From Thalassotalea_H castellviae (GTDB lineage: Bacteria; Pseudomonadota; Gammaproteobacteria; Enterobacterales; Alteromonadaceae), in contig NZ_JAVRIF010000001.1 in assembly GCF_031846185.1 (NCBI RefSeq), positions 372,001 to 436,000 of the forward strand: a stretch of 64,000 bases of DNA. The letters run 5' to 3'. This document shows positions 53,262 through 60,715 of the stretch, in pieces. The position numbers were made by a program, and so were the translations under genes. The notes below the pieces were generated by a model. That model saw nothing but the letters and a program-made list of their open reading frames with translations, had not been told where the DNA came from and made no database searches. Position 1 is the stretch's first letter; each line of letters starts with the position of its first letter.

Positions 53262-54950
53262 CTATTTTATTGTTTTCTCATGGGTTGTGATTTGTGTTTC
53301 CCCAAATGAAAATTCCATAACCCATTTATCTTTTTTAACTTTTGGTTTTTCTTTGTATTGATCAATGTTTACTGAATACTGATGTAGGTTTGCCTTAAAT
53401 AACTCTGAAGGATCTAATTCTCTGTGTTGGATTGCTTTAAATAAATTACTGTTAGTAGTTATTTTTGCTAATTTGTTAGTTGAATCATTGTAGATCAATT
53501 TCGGTTCTACATTTCGAACTCTTTGAAGAGCTAATTTATAACTAAGGTTTAAATTTGAATCATATCCATTATATTTCTTCTTGGATAACTTTCCTTTCGT
53601 TTTAACTTTATTTCCTGAAAGAGTTACTCTTTTTGTGCAACGATATTTATTACTATCATCTGCTTTACAAAAAGAAGGATAATGTGTAGCCGTTCTTGTA
53701 GTATTTCCTCTCCTTGATTTCACTTTATGCTTTGGTTTGAGATTACCTTTATCGAAGTATCCTCTTACTGAAGACTGGTTAGGATAATATAAGGACCCAT
53801 AACCTTGGTACTTGCCATCTTTTAGCTCCCCTTCGTAAATTGTTCCGTCAGTATATAAAATGTTTCCAAACATAAATTCCGAGTTTTCAAAATAACCAAT
53901 GTATTTGGTTTTACTGGATTTAACAGTATAAGCCCCCATACCATGTAATTTATACTTACCTTTTTGAGGGTCACCTAAAACAGCCCCTTCATACAAGAAA
54001 GTTTCATTATCGATCGTTACATCGCCAACTCCGAACTCAGGTGAATACTGACCGTCAATCGTCCTTTGTCGGTTTGATTCAGATATATTCCGATACCATA
54101 TTTTTAAATCCGTAAAAGGGGTTTGATTTTTTTTCCAACTTTTCTTTATTGACTTTTGGTCATTAAACGAAATTTTGCCTTTTTTTGGCATTCCATTCTC
54201 GTAGATTTCACCTTTAAATTGAAATCCTTCAGCTAGATCCGTACCACTGAAATTTATAGTTCTAATGTTTGTGGTTTTAGAGTCGATAATATGGGTTTCT
54301 GTACCCCAAGGTTGTTCTTTCAATTGCACATTATTACCGTTTTCCAACTGAAAGTTATAATCGTCAGTCCTAGATTTAGCCAATTCAATTAAGTAATCTA
54401 AATACTTTAATGGTTGATTAATTGTATAGAACCAAGGTTTTGAATACCTTAGCGGCATTTTAATACCGATAGACTTTCCAACGTTCATCACTAAGCTTAA
54501 ACAGTCTCTTGAACCAAGCGAATAATCACCATCATTATAAAAACCACTTATAGTCTTCTTTGCATTTTTTAATTGATTTTCATCAACTCGAAAAAACAAC
54601 TGATTTAATGAAGAGTCTAAGGAACCATTGAACCAATCGTTTCTTAATTCATCTTCTGTAGGTACAACAATCGAAGATATTACTTCAGCATCTAATTTTG
54701 GGTAGTAACCAATAACTTCTTGAATAGTCATTCTATTGTTTATTGGGCGGCCTATGACAACGAATGCATGACCTGACAAACTACTGACTTCGTCACCATT
54801 TATATCCTTATAATTCTGTCTTGAAACTAAACCTACATAGAATTCTTTTGACGTAATATTTTCTCTAATATCTACAAATTGCTTTTCTACTGCATTTGAT
54901 TTCAAGGGAATAAGAGCCAATAAGAACAGAAATAAAGGTATTGTTTTCAT
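53262..54950 (-). CDS. secreted protein: permuted NlpC/P60-like domain plus MORN repeats
   Basis: A 562-aa protein from the ATG at 54950 (a TTG four codons earlier is less likely), with signal MKTIPLFLFLLALIPLKSNA. Residues 35-190 contain GHAFVVIGR (H61) and, later, GSRDCLSLVMNVG (C150). This His-before-Cys order is expected of circularly permuted NlpC/P60 (YiiX/LRAT-like) hydrolases. Residues 235-400 hold at least four MORN-like repeats, the clearest being DGTIYEGELKDGKYQGYGSLYY. A basic Lys/Arg-rich region (395-470) and an unknown C-terminus follow. It lies between 29-bp inverted repeats, isolated from operons. No immunity-like partner is visible beside it. Confidence 0.72.
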   Translation of the reverse strand: MKTIPLFLFLLALIPLKSNAVEKQFVDIRENITSKEFYVGLVSRQNYKDINGDEVSSLSGHAFVVIGRPINNRMTIQEVIGYYPKLDAEVISSIVVPTEDELRNDWFNGSLDSSLNQLFFRVDENQLKNAKKTISGFYNDGDYSLGSRDCLSLVMNVGKSIGIKMPLRYSKPWFYTINQPLKYLDYLIELAKSRTDDYNFQLENGNNVQLKEQPWGTETHIIDSKTTNIRTINFSGTDLAEGFQFKGEIYENGMPKKGKISFNDQKSIKKSWKKNQTPFTDLKIWYRNISESNRQRTIDGQYSPEFGVGDVTIDNETFLYEGAVLGDPQKGKYKLHGMGAYTVKSSKTKYIGYFENSEFMFGNILYTDGTIYEGELKDGKYQGYGSLYYPNQSSVRGYFDKGNLKPKHKVKSRRGNTTRTATHYPSFCKADDSNKYRCTKRVTLSGNKVKTKGKLSKKKYNGYDSNLNLSYKLALQRVRNVEPKLIYNDSTNKLAKITTNSNLFKAIQHRELDPSELFKANLHQYSVNIDQYKEKPKVKKDKWVMEFSFGETQITTHEKTIK

Positions 54951-55160
54951 TAAATTATCCAAGTTAATTTAAAATATAGTTTTACAACCCAAAACGAGCC
55001 CTAAAGTATTTAATTTATACTAGACGGTTGAAGTAAAATAACCAGTAAAAATCGATTTAAACATAAACTCGGCAAAATCACTTTATGTAACTTACGATAA
55101 AATTTCACAACGTCTGTTGTCCATATAGACCAAAGGAACATTATCTTTTTATTGCAATAA

Positions 55161-55277
55161 AAGTGGTGTTATGGACTGGACTTCTCGGAGTTTGAAAATG
55201 CGACTGAAAGTGTATGTCATTTTATTGATAAATTATGTGGCAAACTAAAAGAGCTAAAAAATGAAATATCTAAATAG
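55161..55277 (+). pseudogene. short C-terminal coding remnant, possibly of a transposase
   Basis: A 38-codon open stretch after a TAA ends just before a strong terminator. It encodes KWCYGLDFSEFENATESV followed by CHFIDKLCGKLKELKNEISK and has protein-like composition but no start codon. The pattern resembles C-termini of IS630-type transposases, with a terminator right after the stop. I cannot confirm the family. It suggests a deleted gene left of the repeat block. Confidence 0.4.
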
Positions 55278-55287
55278 ACTTGAGATT

Positions 55288-55319
55288 AAAAAAGCGAACC
55301 ATCTCTGGTTCGCTTTTTT
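55288..55319 (+). terminator. strong terminator following the coding remnant
   Basis: AAAAAAGCGAACC-ATCTCT-GGTTCGCTTTTTT: a 13-bp perfect stem including A and T runs. Confidence 0.85.
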
Positions 55320-55328
55320 CTTATTTAT

Positions 55329-55386
55329 GCGTTCACAATCTTAATTGCATTCACATTTTTAATTGCAGCGTTCACAATCTTAATTG
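55329..55386 (+). repeat. three head-to-tail ~20-bp repeats
   Basis: GCGTTCACAATCTTAATTG occurs exactly at 55329-55347 and 55368-55386. Between them is a degenerate copy (CATTCACATTTTTAATTGCA, 55348-55367). The core TTCACAATCTTAATT resembles TCACAAACTTTATT of the 53117 repeat and the reverse complement of the sites at 55412 and 55510. Dense head-to-tail 20-bp sites are like the right end of Tn7-type elements. Not a CRISPR: there are no spacers. Confidence 0.75.
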
Positions 55387-55400
55387 TTGATCGCCAAAAC

Positions 55401-55429
55401 TGTCGTGCTCGAATAAAGTTTGTGACTTA
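55401..55429 (-). repeat. right copy of 29-bp inverted repeat; Tn7-end-like
   Basis: It begins TGTCGTGCTCG and then AATAAAGTTTGTGACTTA. It is the inverted partner of 53117-53145 (25/29). The order TGT, eight bases, then an AATAAAGT-type site at position 12 is the spacing I recall for the ends of E. coli Tn7, where TnsB binds. Confidence 0.7.
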
Positions 55430-55509
55430 GCCTCTAAAAACAAAGGAATACAGGAACACACAATTTGAATTAAGTTTCTATCGCTGAGTATTTTACCACA
55501 TGAAAATTC

Positions 55510-55527
55510 AATAAAGTTTGTGACTTA
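55510..55527 (-). repeat. second exact 18-bp copy of the AATAAAGTTTGTGACTTA site
   Basis: Identical over 18 bases to 55412-55429 and in the same orientation, with start points 98 bases apart. Two or more widely spaced same-direction sites are what Tn7-type left ends look like. The whole 54951-55636 space otherwise contains only the remnant, the terminator and the repeats. Confidence 0.75.
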
Positions 55528-55636
55528 TTCACCCTATTAGAATTCACGTAATATTGCTCTAATTGCTTGAATGTTAGCCTAAATACTTTAAGATTAAATT
55601 TCATACAAATGTATAAGATATTAAAGGGATTTAAGT

Positions 55637-56002
55637 GTGATTTCGATTTTAAGTTTATTTCTTGGTTTGACCCTGATTGGCTTAGCATGCACCATTTTCG
55701 GAATTGTATTAAGCTTCGTAATGGGACTTCTAGGTTTCACCAGTAAAAAAATAAGCTTTTCCGATTCTTTTGAAGCCGCTTTCGAATCAATGAAACCTGC
55801 ATTTATTACAGCCGCAATTCTTGTTGTCCCTGGCTGTTACAACCTCCTTAGGCCAAGTAATGAAATACCCGACTTTTTATATTATGAAGATAGGTTCGGA
55901 AAAAATAACGATACCACCAGCGGTTTTTTCCTTTTCATGTATATTTTCGCTGCCGTATTTTTAGTGTTGTACATAATAAAAATTAAAGAACGAATGAAGT
56001 GA
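55637..56002 (+). CDS. small three-helix membrane protein upstream of VirD4-like ATPase
   Basis: A 121-aa protein starting at GTG with AAAGGG upstream. It has predicted helices at about residues 4-30 (LSLFLGLTLIGLACTIFGIVLSF), 55-70 and 98-114 (FFLFMYIFAAVFLVLYIIKI), and a basic C-terminus KERMK. No known family recognised. It lies 41 bases before the soluble VirD4-like ATPase gene and could supply the membrane anchor that this ATPase lacks (inference). Confidence 0.65.
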   Translation: MISILSLFLGLTLIGLACTIFGIVLSFVMGLLGFTSKKISFSDSFEAAFESMKPAFITAAILVVPGCYNLLRPSNEIPDFLYYEDRFGKNNDTTSGFFLFMYIFAAVFLVLYIIKIKERMK

Positions 56003-56043
56003 GCTAACGACTTACTCTCAATCTAAAATAAAAAAGGACAATC

Positions 56044-57567
56044 ATGCCAGCACCACTTCTCCCTCCCAAATCGCTAAATGACGATGGTCTTTTGTTGGCT
56101 TGGTCTTTAGAACACGAACACCAACGGTTGCCTATAGGTTTTAACTACGGTGAGCAAACAAATCAAGCAAATATTCCAGCAAGTGACTTCCTAGATCCTG
56201 TAATTTTAGAGTCTGGTGGTCATGTGGTTACAATTGCTCCAACAGGTACAGGCAAAGGCGTTAGTTGTGTTATCCCTAACCTGCTCCATTATTCAGGACA
56301 AGCTGTTGTTATTGATCCCAAGGGTGAAAACTATGCTGTTACAGCAGAGCATAGGAAGAAAATGGGGCAAAAGGTTGTAGTTATAGACCCCTTCAATGTA
56401 GCCAATGCCGAAAAGAAAGATTGTTTAAATCCTTTAGATTTAATCTCTATCGATAAAAATGCGATGCCTTCAATGTTAGACGAATGTTCCGCGTTAACAG
56501 CTTTATTAGTTGAAGAAACCAATAGAAAAGACCTTTTTTGGGATCACGCTGCGCATAGAGTTATTGCAGCTTTAATTGGTGTAGTGGCTATCGATGGTAA
56601 CGAAGAAAGGCACTTAGATAAAGTTGCAGACCACCTCAACCAAAGCGAAAAAAAATTACGAGAATTATTTTTTGTTTTAAATAAAAAAACTGACAATTTA
56701 TTTAATGGATACTCATCAATTTTAGATACAGCCGCAGGTAATACTGTTGCCAGTATAGTTACAACAGCTAAGCAACATTTACAACATATTCAAAAAGGTG
56801 CTGTTGGTGATTCAATAGGGAGCACAAGCTTTTCATTACTTAATTTTATATCAGGTAAACCAATGACTATTTACTTAGTTTTACCTCCTGACAAATTGTA
56901 TACACACAGAAAGTTATTGCGCTTATGGATAGGAACATTAATTAGATTGATATTAAAGCGCCCAGGCTCTCCTGCCAAACCAACCTTAATGATGTTAGAT
57001 GAAGCAGCACAACTAGGACACTTAACAGAATTAGTGCAATCTATAACATTACTGCGTGGTTATGGCATGCAAGTATGGACATTTTGGCAAGACATTAATC
57101 AACTTAAACAACTCTACCCTGACAATTGGCAAACCTTATTAAACAACTGTAAAGCAATACAAGCTTTTGGTTTTCCAAATAAGCTGGCTTGTGACGAAAT
57201 ATCAAATATTACCGGATACAACCAAGTAACAGACCTACTCGATTTGGACCGAGACGAAATGTTGTTGCAGTTGGCTGACGATGAAGCAGTTATCGCACAA
57301 AAACCTAACTACCTGCAAGATGACACATTCTCAGGTAAGTTTAATAACAACCCTTTTCATAGTGCAATTGACGCAAAGGGCTTTGTCCCTATTCATCCTC
57401 AAAGAATATATGTAAGGCCGAAAGTAAAAAAGACCATAATATCTAAAGAGAAGAACAGTCCAAGCATTCCGAATATAAACCTAAGGTCACCAAAAAAGGT
57501 AAATGAGAAGTTAGAAGAGTTTTTAAAGCCTTGGCAAGAATATAGTGGTAAAAAAAATGAAGATTAA
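56044..57567 (+). CDS. soluble VirD4/TraG-like P-loop ATPase
   Basis: A 507-aa protein of the type IV coupling-protein ATPase family. Walker A is APTGTGKG (65-72), followed by VVIDPKGENYAVTAEHRKKMGQKVVVIDPF. Walker B is TLMMLDE (314-320), followed by AAQLGHLTELVQSITLLRGYGMQVWTFWQDINQL. Unlike conjugative VirD4/TraG it has no N-terminal membrane helices. No relaxase, mating-pair or other type IV secretion gene is nearby. It overlaps the CARF nuclease gene by 11 bases, so the two are probably translated together. A non-conjugative role is likely. Confidence 0.88.
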   Translation: MPAPLLPPKSLNDDGLLLAWSLEHEHQRLPIGFNYGEQTNQANIPASDFLDPVILESGGHVVTIAPTGTGKGVSCVIPNLLHYSGQAVVIDPKGENYAVTAEHRKKMGQKVVVIDPFNVANAEKKDCLNPLDLISIDKNAMPSMLDECSALTALLVEETNRKDLFWDHAAHRVIAALIGVVAIDGNEERHLDKVADHLNQSEKKLRELFFVLNKKTDNLFNGYSSILDTAAGNTVASIVTTAKQHLQHIQKGAVGDSIGSTSFSLLNFISGKPMTIYLVLPPDKLYTHRKLLRLWIGTLIRLILKRPGSPAKPTLMMLDEAAQLGHLTELVQSITLLRGYGMQVWTFWQDINQLKQLYPDNWQTLLNNCKAIQAFGFPNKLACDEISNITGYNQVTDLLDLDRDEMLLQLADDEAVIAQKPNYLQDDTFSGKFNNNPFHSAIDAKGFVPIHPQRIYVRPKVKKTIISKEKNSPSIPNINLRSPKKVNEKLEEFLKPWQEYSGKKNED

Positions 57568-58720
57568 CGAAAAACAAGTTACTCACATTTGTTTAATTGG
57601 TGATGACCCAACAGCGAACCTCACACCAATTATTGATAAAGTTATCCCTAGTGATAGAGTAATCATTGCTCATGAACAGTATCAACAAGAGCAAGTTGAA
57701 CAACTTAAAAAAGTGATTCAAACCAGAGGCTATAAAGTTGATAAATGGTTGTTACCAACAACATTTAATACTGAAGAAATTAAATTTAACTTCATGCAGC
57801 TATTCGAGCATGAAGCTACTCACCCAAGTGAAACATGGCTAAATGCAAGTAATGGCTCTCGTTATCAAATACTAGCCGCTTATGAAGTCGCAAGAGCTTA
57901 TGATGCCCAAATTTATATTGTTGAACCAAAATACGATGCACTTTGTTGGCTATCACCTGAAAACAAAAAACTAACACCCGTTGCGGACAAAATTAAATTA
58001 CATGAATTCCTTTCGGTTAATGGCTGTACATTAACATCACAGCAAAATAAAAATGGTATATCTGCTGATTTAAGAGCTATTGGCGAGAACTGGCTTAAAC
58101 AAGCTGACAAACTACAAACAGGTTTAGCTAAACTCAATTACCTTGCACAATTTACCCATGACGATACATTTGTAAGCAAAGAGCAAGACAGTGTGATGCT
58201 AAATGATGAATCATTACAATGGTTACTTAATGACTTAGAAACATTAGACCTAATTAAAGTTGAAGATAAAGCAGTACACTTTCAAAACGAAAAAACGCGT
58301 TTTTTTGCTAATGGTGGTTGGCTTGAAGAGATCACCTTTAGCTATATCCGTAGCTTAAGTAGTGAAATACCTGAACTACAAGATGATGGTCATAGTTTGG
58401 AAATTGAACGATCTATTAATGGCAAAACGATTAAGAATGAATTAGATGTGGTAGCACTAGTAAACAATAAACTTCATGTTATTGAGTGTAAAACTAAAAA
58501 GTTCAAAAATGGAGATGGCTCCAACATGCTTTATAAAATAGATTCTCTAGCAGAGCGACTAGGCGGACTAAAGTGCAAGGCAGCTCTAGTTACTTTTTAT
58601 CCATTAAATAAAAGTGAATTAGCAAGAGCTAAAGAATTAAATGTCGAAATATTTAGTGGAATAGCTTTGTCTAATTTAAAAAACAAATTGAATGACTGGT
58701 TACAAAATAATAAACAATAA
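57557..58720 (+). CDS. Card1/Can2-like CARF-domain nuclease (DUF1887)
   Basis: A 387-aa protein from the ATG at 57557 (a GTG at 57545 is possible). Residues 5-135 form a CARF-type Rossmann domain: THICLIGDDPTANLTPIIDK and LNASNGSRYQILAAYEVARAYDAQIYIVEP, the region corresponding to the ligand-contact loop. A winged-helix-like segment spans about 170-245. The C-terminal PD-(D/E)XK nuclease has GGWLEE (E258), NELDVVAL (D297) and HVIECKTKK (E310-x-K312), so the catalytic set looks intact. Card1/Can2 proteins are cyclic-oligoadenylate-activated nucleases of type III CRISPR. No cas10, cas gene or CRISPR array is in this window. Confidence 0.88.
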   Translation: MKINEKQVTHICLIGDDPTANLTPIIDKVIPSDRVIIAHEQYQQEQVEQLKKVIQTRGYKVDKWLLPTTFNTEEIKFNFMQLFEHEATHPSETWLNASNGSRYQILAAYEVARAYDAQIYIVEPKYDALCWLSPENKKLTPVADKIKLHEFLSVNGCTLTSQQNKNGISADLRAIGENWLKQADKLQTGLAKLNYLAQFTHDDTFVSKEQDSVMLNDESLQWLLNDLETLDLIKVEDKAVHFQNEKTRFFANGGWLEEITFSYIRSLSSEIPELQDDGHSLEIERSINGKTIKNELDVVALVNNKLHVIECKTKKFKNGDGSNMLYKIDSLAERLGGLKCKAALVTFYPLNKSELARAKELNVEIFSGIALSNLKNKLNDWLQNNKQ

Positions 58721-58736
58721 AATATAGGAAATCATT

Positions 58737-60023
58737 TTGAAAAATAATGCCAAAGACTCGTATTGGATGCTTGCAGAAGTAGCGCTCCCTCTCGCATCAA
58801 ATATTGAATACAAAAACTCTTTTGAAGCTTACTTTAAACATGGGTTACTGTTTAACTCCAGGTTAATGATTTCAGACACCCAAGCCTTAAACTGTACTAA
58901 CTTAAGGCAATTAATCATAGATAATGAAGGTTTTGAGCAGTTTATTTCCCCTGATTTTTTAAGTATTGCGTTACGAAATGATGCTAGTTCATCCTATAAC
59001 CCAAGTTTAATAGACTTAAGAGATGAGTTTTATAGGGAGAATAAAACTGCGGGTTCTGATAAATCATATTTGAGTAATGGGGAACTAGAATTGCTCCAAC
59101 AAAATAGCAACATAGTAGAGTATGGCTTCAAAGATCTAGCTCAAAATTTCACATCTAAAACCATTGATATTTTCAATAATGATAAATCCAAAAAGCTGTT
59201 TGGAGATGATGCGAGTAAAATTATAACCGAAAGGATCAATATTGAATATGAGAAGAAGAAAAGCCTCTCAAGGCAATTCCTTCATATAGATCTTAAATCT
59301 GATTTAAATAGTTTAGGTTGTGGTAATATTTGGGAAACACATAAAGAAAATATAATGAAATTGGCTGATGCACCATATATCACTGGAATACCGACTGTAT
59401 TAGACGCCAATCCAATTTATTCTCCTGTACATCAAGAAAGCTTTACTTTAGCTAGTCGAGCGCCTAAAACAGGTAAAGCTGAAAAAACAGGATTCGAATT
59501 AGACTTATCATTAATGGACGACTTAAGCGTTTATGAACACGCATTATCAATTTTGACGGCTGAAGATATCCTTATTCTAAGAAATACGGGAGAGTATCAA
59601 AAATATCAAAGGTACATTACAGGCGGTGTATCAACGGAAAGAGAGCAACAAGATGCAATGGTCTCATTATCTCAATACCAACAGGTAATTAATGAGCATA
59701 TTCTGAGTAAAGTTCTTGGAAAAAAAGTAGGAAAACAATCATTTATAAGAAAAAACCTTCAAGCTATCAAACACACAAATGATGGGGCTAATCAAGTTTT
59801 AGGGCTATTAGTTGATATGGGTGGGCTTGGAAGTATTTACGGAATAATTAACTATTTTGCAAGTAAGAAACTTGATAGTCATGGATATCTTTCCGAAAAA
59901 GAAAAAACTCAGGGAAAAACATTATTAAATAAAGAAATTAAAATTAATACCAATAAAATTGATGCTAAATTGAGTGCCACGGCAAGTAATAATGAAGTGA
60001 TTTACTCTTCCATCATTGAATAA
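58737..60023 (+). CDS. unknown 428-aa protein of the ATPase-CARF cassette
   Basis: It starts at TTG 58737 with AGGAA six bases upstream; the next ATG is ten codons later. Mostly polar, with mixed alpha/beta pattern. Distinct stretches are MLAEVALPLASNIEYKNSF, FLHIDLKSDLNSLGCGNIWETHKENIMKLADAPYITGIPTV, LSILTAEDILILRNTGEYQKYQRY, and a hydrophobic VLGLLVDMGGLGSIYGIINYFA near residues 365-386. No family recognised and no signal peptide. It lies 16 bases after the CARF nuclease gene, so it belongs to the same operon. Its 3' end overlaps the convergent NUDIX gene by 22 bases. Confidence 0.72.
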   Translation: MKNNAKDSYWMLAEVALPLASNIEYKNSFEAYFKHGLLFNSRLMISDTQALNCTNLRQLIIDNEGFEQFISPDFLSIALRNDASSSYNPSLIDLRDEFYRENKTAGSDKSYLSNGELELLQQNSNIVEYGFKDLAQNFTSKTIDIFNNDKSKKLFGDDASKIITERINIEYEKKKSLSRQFLHIDLKSDLNSLGCGNIWETHKENIMKLADAPYITGIPTVLDANPIYSPVHQESFTLASRAPKTGKAEKTGFELDLSLMDDLSVYEHALSILTAEDILILRNTGEYQKYQRYITGGVSTEREQQDAMVSLSQYQQVINEHILSKVLGKKVGKQSFIRKNLQAIKHTNDGANQVLGLLVDMGGLGSIYGIINYFASKKLDSHGYLSEKEKTQGKTLLNKEIKINTNKIDAKLSATASNNEVIYSSIIE

Positions 60024-60553
60024 CTTAAAAAAAACAAAGTAATTGGATCTGAGACTTCGTCATTAAAAATTAATGATTGAAACTCTTTTTTACTAAAAAA
60101 ACGCACTTCTGAGATAGACTCACCAACTTCTGGAGTGCTTTGTTCTTTCTTGTGAAGTATCGTAACATTATAAATATGAGTCTCAAAATCAGAGTTTTTC
60201 AATGTTTTAAGCTTGTTCCAGTTAATCCCTTCGAAACCTGTTTCCTCTTCCAACTCTTTTTTTGCACACTCTAATGAAGATAAACCTATTTCCCCAAAAC
60301 CTTTAGGAACTTCCCACGTCCAACTTCTATTTTCATGTCTAAAATTTCTAATTAACAATATATCCCCTTGAGAATTTTTAGGAAAAATCATAACTCCGTA
60401 AGGGGCTTTCCATTCAGTGCGCAAATATCGACCATCCCCTTCAGGGAATTTAACATAATCATCATAAATTACAGCAAAATCATTTTCATATACAACTTGC
60501 TCTTTAATAATTTCAATTTCGCCTTTCTCTGTATTACCTAAATATACAGCCAT
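60002..60553 (-). CDS. NUDIX hydrolase with non-canonical Nudix box
   Basis: A 183-aa protein of ADP-ribose-pyrophosphatase style (VWSWEVPKGFGEIG region: RSWTWEVPKGFGEIG). The Nudix box reads G-x5-L-x7-KELEEETGF. The metal-binding E-x-x-E-E is intact, but the first conserved Glu of GX5EX7REUXEEXGU is Leu and the Arg is Lys. Substrate unknown. It overlaps the convergent unknown gene by 22 bases and has its own upstream region (60554-60715). Confidence 0.85.
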   Translation of the reverse strand: MAVYLGNTEKGEIEIIKEQVVYENDFAVIYDDYVKFPEGDGRYLRTEWKAPYGVMIFPKNSQGDILLIRNFRHENRSWTWEVPKGFGEIGLSSLECAKKELEEETGFEGINWNKLKTLKNSDFETHIYNVTILHKKEQSTPEVGESISEVRFFSKKEFQSLIFNDEVSDPITLFFLSYSMMEE

Positions 60554-60715
60554 TAAATCTCCTTATGTGTCATTGTAAATAAATTGTTGAGCTGTAAATT
60601 ATGTACTTTTATTTTGCTATTTGATATGTTCAATAAATATACAGCAATAATATGCTTTTTTGTATTTTAAGCTATAAACAAGTTAGACGTACAGTAAATT
60701 AAGGAAGATGACTAA

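Noticed and set aside
53262..54950. MORN protein as a toxin with adjacent immunity gene
   Set aside because: No small co-directional partner gene is found on either side; effector function is only a possibility.
55329..55386. Possible CRISPR array (three ~20-bp repeats)
   Set aside because: Units are head to tail with no 30-bp spacers and no cas genes nearby; the motif also recurs in inverted orientation, which fits protein-binding sites.
56044..57567. Integrated conjugative element or plasmid transfer region, from the VirD4/TraG hit
   Set aside because: No relaxase, VirB/Tra genes, integrase or origin of transfer are visible, and the ATPase lacks membrane helices.
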